Assembly: GCA_936450465.1 (NCBI GenBank)
Contig: OW388293.1
Location: 54,711,201 to 54,775,200, forward strand
Length of the DNA stretch: 64,000 nt
Direction: 5' to 3'
From: Gibbula magus
Lineage: Eukaryota; Mollusca; Gastropoda; Trochida; Trochidae
A program made the position numbers and the translations under genes. Positions 55,464 through 64,000 of the stretch are shown in pieces. Every line of letters begins with the position of its first letter. Position 1 is the first letter of the stretch. The notes below the pieces were generated by a model that made no database searches, was not told the DNA's origin, and saw only the letters and a program-made list of their open reading frames with translations.

Positions 55464-55759
55464 GGGGGCGGGATAGCGCAGTGGTTAGCGCGTTCGGCTT
55501 CGGATCAAGAGGTGCGGGGTTCGAATACCGCCAGGGGCACGGCAACTTTGTCTGCAGTAAAGAACTGTTCTACACGCAGTAAGGTTTGGGTGCAATGCTA
55601 CACTGAAATTCAGAGTAGTACCATCCATGGTTCGCTAGTTCCAGCCGTTGCTCGCAGGTTTCACCGCGGGCTTTCTCCCTGCCGTAATACTAGCAGCCGC
55701 GATATAGGTGAAATACTCTTGAAAGCGGCGTTAAACCCCAACTCAGCTCACCTCACCTC
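55464..55759 (+). repeat. SINE, full length
   Basis: Head GGGATAGCGCAGTGGTTAGC, B box GGGGTTCGAATACCGCC, then the shared body with TTTGTCTGCAGTAAAGAACT, and the tail GAAAGCGGCGTTAAACCCC plus CTCACCTCACC. A short body deletion follows CAGGTTTCACCGC. Confidence 0.9.
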
Positions 55760-56415
55760 CTTGTTTTCCATTGAAACATATATATGTTTGATATTCTAAG
55801 TATTCGGGGGTGAACATGAAAGTAGAGTAAGAAGATATAACCTAAACCAGCACCTTTTGTAATATGGTACATTTTAGAACCAAATAAAATGTCATGCAAA
55901 ACTGATCATTCAGCTTTAAAAGACCAAATATCAGACTATGCTTGTGCCAGGTCTGTCCCTGGTCAGTTTAGATTTGGCGTGAATCACTGACCAGTCATCT
56001 TGACCGATATGTAGCGTTCGTCAGAGTTCTATATATAGAAGCTTTACTCAACATTTCAAGTTCTCTGTTCACGCTAGGGTCAAGTAGCTATATATAGTAC
56101 AGTTTCTCCATTTATCTAGTTGTTGCCATGACTATTACACGAATATACACGACGACGAGCTGAAAATAACCACTGTCTTAGTTACCCTCAACGAAACAGA
56201 GAGCAGCCGATTGGCATATGAACCAATTATATGCAGTTATGTTAAAATGTAGGAGGACGGTTCTAGCGGACATTTTTTGTGGAACCGAAATGCGAGAGGA
56301 TATTCCCGATTACACATATATGCTATGAAAACATGATTAAACGATTTCAATTGAAATATATTGTTGAAGGTGTTATTTTGATGACTATATGACGTGATAA
56401 AGACAAAGGCCCATA

Positions 56416-57343
56416 CACTGTCGGCCAAAAGAATTGCCTATTTGATGTTCCTTAAAATGAATGATGAAACAATTTCTGAAATATAATTAATGGCATCCTC
56501 TGTTACCCATGGTTTTATATATGCCTCGTTACTCTCCACTATATCACCCATGGGAAACCTTATCAGTATAATCTGTTCTCAAATTACCCGCCCTTGGCCA
56601 GCGTGACGAAGTCAGTAACCAAAGAAAATGCTCAATGGGATAAGACGGAAATGGTCAAGGGAGATAATCGGTGACGGATGGCTAACACAATGACCTCGCT
56701 TGCTTTGAAACGAAGTGGTATGCATTGTCATTGGCTCGCAGGTTCAAGCTGCGTAGCAGTTCGATTGGCTCACGCCGGCCAAGGGCAGGTAATTTGAGTA
56801 CAGATTTTTCTGATAAGGTTTCCCATGGGTGATAAAGTGGAGAGTAACGGAGCGTATATAAAACCATTGGTAACCGAGGATGAATTAATGGTGGTTCCAA
56901 GTTATGCTGTAACAATGATTAATATGAAAATCCCTTGAAATCGTGGAAAAACTGTGATTCGAGTCAATAACATTAATAACATTAATAATAACCACGCCCA
57001 ATGAAGACCGCTATTTCCGGTTGATTCACTTCCACACCGTAACCACGTACATCTGTAGCGTCACCATCACTTTAATGCGAATGCGTGCCTGTATTGTTGC
57101 TTGTGGGTGTATGGAAATCTGTTTAAAATGTTTTTCTGATCAAGCACTGATCGAAAACTGAACAATTTCTCTTTCTAATTTCAACAATCGCCATTGTTTT
57201 CTGACATGACAACTTCTGAAATTTAAACATATTATTCAGAAATGATGCAACTCCATAATGGTATAATATTGCTAAACCGTTCATTATATTTTTTTATGAA
57301 ATCTGATAAGATATCTGGTACGCGATTCTTTTAGCCGACAGTG
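56416..57343. mobile_element. Tc1/mariner-like MITE, split by a Mutator-like MITE
   Basis: Ends CACTGTCGGCCAAAAGAATT and, inverted, CACTGTCGGCTAAAAGAATC, each at a TA dinucleotide (56414-56415 and 57344-57345). Non-coding. Without the nested insertion it is about 530 bp. Confidence 0.75.
56494..56882. mobile_element. Mutator-like MITE, 389 bp, ~113-bp inverted ends
   Basis: CATCCTCTGTTACCCATGG at the left is mirrored by CATCCTCGGTTACCAATGG at the right. Pairing continues for about 113 bases with roughly a dozen mismatches (shared GTTACTCTCCACT, CACCCATGGGAAACCTTATC). It is flanked by the 9-bp direct repeat AATTAATGG at 56485-56493 and 56883-56891. Long inverted ends plus a 9-bp target duplication are the signature of Mutator-like elements. 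Confidence 0.88.
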
Positions 57344-57345
57344 TA

Positions 57346-58758
57346 TGTTGAAAAATAAAAACGAAGAAGTGAAGCCATATGCCTTCATCGGTGCTTCGAG
57401 CAGTAGAAAGTCACGTCGGCACAACAGCATAATGTTTATTAGTTATATTAATGTTATGTGTTACTCTGCAAATATTCTATCATTGTATACGTTTTATTTT
57501 TAAAAAGTTGTAAGATTAGGTAAATATGGCATGTTTTCATTAAAAACAAATGGTGGATGCTGCCCGAGATGGGTGATCTTTCCCTTTAAGACTACGGACT
57601 GTATAAAGGCCGTGTGATTTCGTGTTGATCGAAAAATGTCGCTCGTTTTTGTTGAGATGAGTGTAGGGGTGAGATTATTGACCATTTGGAATAGTAACAC
57701 AAATTTAAGAGGATGTGTGCTTTATTTATATAAAGAACTTTGTGTAACTTCCTTTTTTTTAACCGGTGAGAAGTTTATATCAAATGGAATTCATATCTTC
57801 ATTCGATAAAAAAAAATATCATAAATAACAAAAAAATCGCGTCATCGCATCTTTTTGTCAGCCTGTAAAGACCAGTAACATAAGGCGTGCTTTGAATTTT
57901 TCATTGCGCTGGCCTGCATTTTTGAACCGAGACAAAATTAATCATTGTTGCTTATGGGATAATATTTCAGAAAGCGTTGTAACCATGGCATAATGCGTGC
58001 TTTGAAATTATGTTCAACGTTTTTAAAACAAGTGTTTCCTTTGGCATTGAGTTTAGTTACCACGCGCTGGTATCTTTATTCTCTGATCAATATTTGGCTG
58101 TTACACAAACACGTCTTTATCTTTTTATACAGATGTAAATGTGTTTGCTATAATAAATGAGAAACCTAAAACTCATTATTAGTGTGGAAAACAATAATAA
58201 GCTATATTACAGTGGCAGAATTCGGTACAGAGAGTTAATATGTATTATTATTTATGTCCTAATTGAAACCAAGTACAGTTGGTTCATTGTATATATAATT
58301 TATAAGATATCATTTTTCAAGATGGATACATTTACATTTTAAAAAACCTCGAAAAAAACGCAACGAAAAATACTCTTACTGCAGTAACCAGACAAATAAC
58401 TCTTATGAATTGATTATCTTTAATTAATTTTCTATATAGTAATACCTTGAGGTTATTCCATAGTATATTAGATAAATACTCACATTGAAATATGAAACGA
58501 CAATTTTAATTTGAATGACTTGCACACTCAACGGTTTCACGTACATTTGCTACCAGTTTTACGATCAAATTAAGGAATATGTGGATTTTCTAAAAAGTAC
58601 TCTTAAAGGTCAGTTGTAATGCATTTTTTGAAAGAATGACAGATTATTATTTGTATGTGCATTACATATCGGGATCAAATGAGCATAAAACAGAGACAAT
58701 ATGCTCTTTAATTTGATTATTTAGACAACTATTATAACCCGGTTTTAGCGTTGCTGGG
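57346..58758. other. Intergenic, no gene seen
   Basis: AT-rich. Short open frames only, none with a recognisable domain. Confidence 0.4.
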
Positions 58759-59317
58759 CGCACACTACGTCCGATTTTTTTTGCGATGCGTCCTGCGATG
58801 TGTTGCGTTGCGTTTTTCCGCGCACACTACACTACACTAAATCTCTAGTGTATTGTAGTCTGCAAATATGGGTGCCAACATAGCTATGCTCTTATTGAAA
58901 GAGGAAGAGGAAGAAATGGTGATCAATTTCTCTGTAATCAGCGTCAGTTTATGTACATGTATATGTCGGCAAAAATAATATCAAATATTTTTTACAAAAC
59001 TATATAAAAACCGGGATTTTTAATAATGTATCGAGACATAATCATAGCACGCATGGTACATGGGCCTACCCACTTTCCTTCATGTGGTTTGATTGGGGAA
59101 GCCCTCTCGATCAGTATAAAATATGACGTAAGATACGGAATCCCCCATGCGATTTCGTTTGCGATGCGATAAAATAGGTGCAGCACCTATTTTCAACGCA
59201 TCGGTTCGCATCGCATTGACGCATCGGACGTAGTGTGCGCGGCCTATGAAAAATACATTGTGCGTTTTTTTAACACATCGCATGACGCATCGCAAGAAAA
59301 ATCGGACGTAGTGTGCG
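58759..59317. mobile_element. Non-autonomous DNA transposon with CGCACACTACGTCCGA ends
   Basis: Left CGCACACTACGTCCGATTTT is mirrored at the right end, with pairing for about 45 bases. GCGATGCG/CGCATCGC words recur inside, including a second outward CGGACGTAGTGTGCGCG at about 59226. No target duplication was recognised, so the superfamily is not assigned. Confidence 0.75.
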
Positions 59318-59639
59318 AAGGACGGCGAGTGTAATGAAGCGTGAACGGAAGTCAATGGTCAGAGTGTATTTCCAAGAGGCTGTTGGTAAAGTTCCCGACA
59401 CGGACATTCAATTTCTTGAAAAGTGGTGTATTTTACCCAAAACCAAGAATGGGCAGGATATGCAATTTTAACATTATTCAATATTTATATTTAAGACCTG
59501 TCACCAAGCAGACACTTATCAGACGAGTGTTATGTTGAAATCAAGGGAAACCACGTCAACAGATTTAAGTCAGAGAAGGTTATTTATGCCGATAACATCT
59601 TGTATTGATTATTTTTTACATTTTATGATATTTACGAAA

Positions 59640-59775
59640 AACAAAATATGCCAAAATCGAGAATTAAGCGCAAATCTAGATATTTAAGACCAAATATAGA
59701 GAGACAAACTTTGATTGTGCAAGATACCTCCCGAAAAATGTAAGTTTTTGGGGATGTTTTGGTTCTTGAGAAGGC
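59640..59775 (-). repeat. Dispersed repeat, partner of 13336-13475
   Basis: Minus-strand match to the copy at 13.4 kb over about 130 bp, roughly 80% identical by eye. Confidence 0.65.
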
Positions 59776-61060
59776 GAAAGTGTCATGTCAACGGACGGCG
59801 GTCTGTGTCCTAAGCCCATCTAGCATTTTCGGCTGTTTTTTCACTAAAACGGCACTAAAAATATTACCTGTATTTGAATCACTTGGCAAACTATAGAAAT
59901 AATCAATGATGTCTATTCACTGAATTTTCTGAAAGGTTCATCTCTCTCGAACTCGAAAACTATGTTCAACTATGTTGCATGAACGATATATATATATATA
60001 ATGCTGGATTATACTTTCTTTTAATGACTTACTTTCTTCAGACGCAAGCAGTTCTGTGACAGAAAAGATTTATTTGAAAAAACTTTACCTACCTATCTAC
60101 ATCTATCTAAATCTCATATGACATCAGAGCAAGGACAAGTTGGTCCCTCTGACGTAAACGCTTAACTGTGCCACTCTCAGGTCTATTTCGGATACTGCCA
60201 TTTCCGTTTTGAGAGTCATAATTAGTTCCTGTTAAGCACATGCAACAAACGTTTTCTTATTTTGACCAAGGTCTGTGTGTCACTAGGACTACAATGAAGT
60301 GTCCTTGTAACGAGGTCATAAAAGTGTGACATATCACTCGGGCACATGCGTCAGCCCCTTACCAAATATATAAGTATACGGCTGCATTCCGAAAGTTTGT
60401 TCACTTACTTGTATCCTGTTCTACGAGAAATATTAAATGTTCTATTTATTAGACTGAAAATGGATAGTTCATAAATGACGTCAAATTTATGATTGGAGCA
60501 TCCATGATCACCTTACTTTACTAAGGTCATTTTGTGACGTCATATTATTGTTACGATGACGTCATATGACTGAAAGTGTTATTATACTGAGTAAAATTAC
60601 ATCATGTTATTTCAATCAGAGAAAATTCGGATATTATTTTAACGCTGTAATTCACCAGTGAAAATCTAATAAATATTAGTATACAACTGCCTACAAAAAG
60701 TTTGTTCATCTAAAGTGTACATCTCATATACGTTGGCATGTCTTTGAAGTATCGTTCAAGGCGTCATATCCATTCACTAGTTCCGGTTAACCCAAGCAAT
60801 AAGTGTAAATAATATGATTCACTGAAAAATACTATTGGATAGAAATCATTTGTATTTAGTCTCAACGTACGCCAAAACAAAAAGATCCAAACTTCGTATC
60901 CCGATGGTGGTACGTGGCCCTGTGCATAGCTAAGTTGACCGTGAAGTTCAACAAGAATCGGCGCGACTCGCCGATTGGGTGGGTGACCCGTTTCATTGCT
61001 GGATAACCTGAGAGTTTGATTGGTTGATTCCCTGTCCCACACATGGGTTGTGGAAACTGG
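59776..61060. other. Intergenic with three TGACGTCA octamers
   Basis: TGACGTCA at 60476, 60535 and 60557. AAAGTTTGTTCA occurs near 60395 and 60688, hinting at a weak direct repeat. No gene was seen. Confidence 0.4.
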
Positions 61061-61529
61061 TAGGGGTGTAACAAAACATCGAACTATCGATGCATCGCAA
61101 TAGTTGGCTTGGCAATAGTAGGCTACTATATCGATAGTATATACAAAAACACTATCGCTATCGCAATAGTAAGGTTAACTATCGATACTATCGAAACTAT
61201 TAAATTTCCCTTAAGTATGAATGATTTACACAAGCCTCACCGCATTTCATTCAATTTTTCCTTTTAGAATGTCAAAAGGGAAGAACTAGAGATAGAAAAT
61301 AGCAAATGAAAAAAAGTCTTTTCATTTATGATTTCTTTACTGATATTGGTTCCTTAGTCCTTACATCAATTAAACATTTCTACTAAAACACATAAGAAAT
61401 CTAGCTGATTATTGCGTATTTGTAAAAAAAAAGACCCTATCGCAATAGTTATTGCAATAGTGAGTTACAATAGTCTATCGCTATCGCAATAGTAAGTGGC
61501 AATAGACTTTGGGTCAATAGTCACCCCTA
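61061..61529. mobile_element. hAT-like MITE with TAGGGGTG ends
   Basis: Starts TAGGGGTGTAAC and ends GTCACCCCTA, the short inverted ends seen in hAT elements. The interior repeats the palindromic words CTATCGCAATAG and ACTATCGATA many times near both ends. No clear 8-bp target duplication is visible. Confidence 0.7.
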
Positions 61530-62190
61530 GAGACTATAGTGGTGTTGCCTTGGGCAAGTGAGTTTATTCAAAGTAACGTTCACTCAGCATTAGGATTGGG
61601 TTGCACAAGGGTAATAATTAGTGCGTGCTTCAATCATGGCCATTTGTGGCACGGTACAAGTATCCACATCCGGGCACTTGGAGTATTGTATTAAAGTCCT
61701 TTTATTAGCTGGTTATAGGCCTATATAGCGCGATACGTGGTGAACGCTGTTTAGAACATCGGGGTATTGTTGATATAAATACCCTTTGTGGAGGAGGGTA
61801 TTGGTCATGTATGATAAAAAAAACGGTTTGATGTCATGTGTGTCTCTCTCGAATCACGTTTTACTGTAGCGCAGCGTAAGTGAGCCAGGGAACCAGGATG
61901 CCCAGCATTTACTACAACACTAGCTGTGATGCTCCTAGATCATCATCATATCATATTGTTTGGTAATGTACTCCCGGAATGGTTCTGCTTGAGGTTTTCG
62001 TCCTCTCCTTCGTGGTCTCCTGCGTTGAGATTCCTGGTTATCTCCCCTTTGTGGCCTCGGCCTTTCATTTTTGTGCGCCTGAATAAACAACGCTCAAATT
62101 CACTCCATGTTCTTTCATTATGTGAAACAAACTTCCAAATGTATTTATATCAATTCATTAATTTACAACGGATTAAGAAGTTGCATTCAT
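61530..62190. other. Intergenic, no gene seen
   Basis: An 88-codon frame at 61926-62192 shows no recognised domain. Confidence 0.35.
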
Positions 62191-62194
62191 AAGA

Positions 62195-62352
62195 ACAGGA
62201 AGATTTTCTGGATAAAAACTTCTTTAATGTGAAAATACACGACGTTTCGGAGTATGTGAAAATACACGACGTTTCGGAGTTAGTATATACTCCGAAACGT
62301 CGTGTATTTTCACATTAAAGAATTTGTTACACAGACAATCTTCCTGTTCTTA
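62195..62352. mobile_element. Penelope-type palindrome with a half hammerhead
   Basis: Outer arms CAGGAAGATTxTCTG/CAGACAATCTTCCTG and inner arms AATACACGACGTTTCGGAGT/ACTCCGAAACGTCGTGTATT are inverted around TAGTATAT. The right arm supplies stem II, GAAA, CGUC and the stem I 3' strand of the hammerhead at 26.4 kb, but CUGAUGA is missing. One half of the left arm is duplicated in tandem (GTGAAAATACACGACGTTTC twice). Confidence 0.7.
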
Positions 62353-62576
62353 CGGAAACACTCATGCTCGTTAATACCGGTGATGTACGATTAGTTCTAA
62401 GACTGAAACAAATACAACCTCGGTTTCGGAACGTAAGGATGATTTTAAAAAGTTGATGCTTTTAAAGAGATAAGTTTCAGTGTCACCTTCAACATTCACA
62501 ATTCCTTGCACCTGACAATGATGAATAGCTTTCCAAACAACACAAGAATAATATTGTAGCCTTTATAGGTTTATTG

Positions 62577-63080
62577 TAAACTGTCAGGCAACAGAAAGTA
62601 CACACTTCTGTTGATTTTATCATATGTATGATTTTCAATTGCAAATATCTCAAGTTTTCGATGTCATAATATAAAACTGAAATGTACAGGCGTTTAATCA
62701 GCAGTCAGAGAATACTTCTACATGTTTTTAAAAACAAATTAAATGAAACTTTTAATTTTAAATCGCTTTCAATTTTTTTTTGATGATACACAAATGTTCA
62801 CCGACATATAAGACATATTCTATGTGAAAATTAATAAATGTGCCTCGTTTTGCAAACATTTACAACATTTTAAACATGATAGGGGTCATGTTGGTGTTAA
62901 TTTCATTTCTTACCCCTGTCTTAAACAAAAATATTTTAAATAAAATTTATTTATATATATTTAAATTACTGCAGATAAGTATAATTGTATCGAACCATGG
63001 TCAAATGCATCTGATTTCTTCTAAATATTGAATTAATCGCAACCAACTGAGTTGTGTACTTTCTTTTGCCTGGCAGTGTA
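62577..63080 (+). mobile_element. Tc1/mariner-like MITE, most complete copy
   Basis: TA-flanked. Left ACTGTCAGGCAACAGAAAGT is mirrored by right ACTTTCTTTTGCCTGGCAGT. Interior blocks are shared with 24.35 kb and 8.4 kb. Non-coding. Confidence 0.82.
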
Positions 63081-63183
63081 TTAAGTACACTTGAAAACTT
63101 GAAACTGAAATGGATCACCACCATTAGTCTAACAGTTGGCATCTTCGGCAAGAAGGGTCAGAATCTTGTTTTGGATTATTGTG

Positions 63184-63543
63184 TTAAAGAGGCAGTAGCA
63201 CGTTTTTTTGCGAATTTTATTTGTTAAAATTTCCTATTTATAATCAAAGCTTATGTCATTTACATTTACTTTAGAGGATAAAGCATCTCATTACACAAAC
63301 CAAATATTCGTAGTGGCAATAACGGTGTTGCGTATAAAGCAAAAATTGCACGACGGCCATTTTATTGTGAACACATTTTATTATATTGAATGGCAAAAAG
63401 ATCCCATGGCTTTACGGAACCATGAAAACTCATTTTTATCTTGATTTTCCGAAGAGAGAAGGGTGTTTTACTATTGGTAACATTATTTTTTAAATACATT
63501 TCATCGACTTCTTTCAGCGAAAAAACGTGCTACTGCCCCTTAA
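63184..63543 (-). mobile_element. TTAA palindromic MITE copy 6
   Basis: TTAAAGAGGCAGTAGCACG to CGTGCTACTGCCCCTTAA. Same orientation as copies 3 and 4. It ends 22 bases from the candidate exon at 63566. Confidence 0.9.
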
Positions 63544-63565
63544 AATATAAGAAAATATTACTTAC

Positions 63566-63671
63566 CCAGCATGCTATAACAAGGAAGCAAATAACAGCAC
63601 AGAGACAAGCGAGACCAATAAACGCTGTGTACACCAGGCGGGTCGCGAACATGTGGCACACAAGCACCGGC
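63566..63671 (-). CDS. Candidate internal exon with one membrane span
   Basis: A 106-base segment lies between a possible acceptor (CCCCTTTCCAG) and a consensus donor (GTAAGT). Entering at phase 1 it reads PVLVCHMFATRLVYTAFIGL followed by ACLCAVICFLVIACW, ending exactly at a codon boundary. It is a hydrophobic stretch of about 20 residues, rich in Cys, preceded by basic Arg. The parent protein is not identified; other exons would lie off the right edge or to the left. Confidence 0.35.
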
Positions 63672-63754
63672 CTGGAAAGGGGTACGTTTTGAACAAGCCT
63701 GATTTAAATCAATCATGTTCAAGAGAATACAAGTTATTGACATTAACGAGATAT

Positions 63755-64000
63755 TGATCTGATTGAAGTCAAGATCTTAACATATTTTACGTACGATCTG
63801 AAGATGTCCTTAGAGGGTGTCACATTTCCTTTGAATCTACCAATCACTGAGCCGCTTACCTACTGCTTTACTTACGTGAATTGGTAAGCGACCCGCTGAT
63901 TGGTTGATGCAAAGAGGTGCATGGCATGGTCCCTCTAAGGCCGCTGTCAGATCTTCAGCAGTAATAACATATGCTAAGATCTTACGTTTAATCTGATTAA
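63755..64000. mobile_element. Foldback element reaching the window edge
   Basis: Left ATCTGATTGAAGTCAAGATC ... GATCTGAAGATGTCCTTAGAGG is mirrored from the window end (ATCAGATTAAACGTAAGATC ... GCCTTAGAGG). Further in, CCAATCA...CGCTTACC is mirrored too. The right end may be cut by the window. Confidence 0.7.

Overview
The window is animal nuclear DNA. It is AT-rich (about one third GC by eye), with small exons, GT-AG introns of up to 14 kb, and dense short non-autonomous transposons, SINEs and tandem arrays. The mix of tRNA-derived SINEs, TTAA-flanked foldback MITEs and Penelope-type hammerhead sequences suggests a marine invertebrate, most likely a mollusc. The taxon is an inference.

One gene is complete in coding sequence: a 12-transmembrane SLC16-family monocarboxylate transporter on the + strand. 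It has five coding exons (18193-18571, 30039-30372, 33965-34235, 34614-34995, 48927-49591). The phases join exactly into 676 codons plus a stop. Introns make up over 93% of its 31.4 kb. Intron 1 holds a 37-bp and a 44-bp minisatellite. Intron 3 is a 43-bp minisatellite that copies the end of exon 3 and its splice donor. Intron 4 holds a 10.4-kb satellite of about 308 copies of a 34-bp unit.

At the left edge, 579-752 on the - strand is the first coding exon of a copine (start of the C2A domain); the rest of that gene lies off the window. Three weaker exon candidates are listed: left edge + strand, 55.1 kb - strand, and a membrane-spanning exon at 63.6 kb - strand.

The rest is repeats. Main families: (1) a ~350-bp TTAA-flanked palindromic MITE in six or more copies, two of them inverted around transporter exon 2; (2) a ~490-bp TTAA-flanked MITE, one copy split by family 1; (3) Tc1/mariner-like MITEs, one split by a Mutator-like MITE with a 9-bp target duplication; (4) a tRNA-derived SINE in six copies, plus loose tRNA-like pieces; (5) hAT-like and other foldback elements.

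The most notable signal is a set of hammerhead-ribozyme sequences typical of Penelope-like retroelements. A copy with an intact catalytic core lies at 26391-26438 (-). Two palindromic relatives are at 21.1 and 26.7 kb, and a half-ribozyme palindrome is at 62.2 kb. No bacterial-type operon, CRISPR array or rRNA gene was seen.
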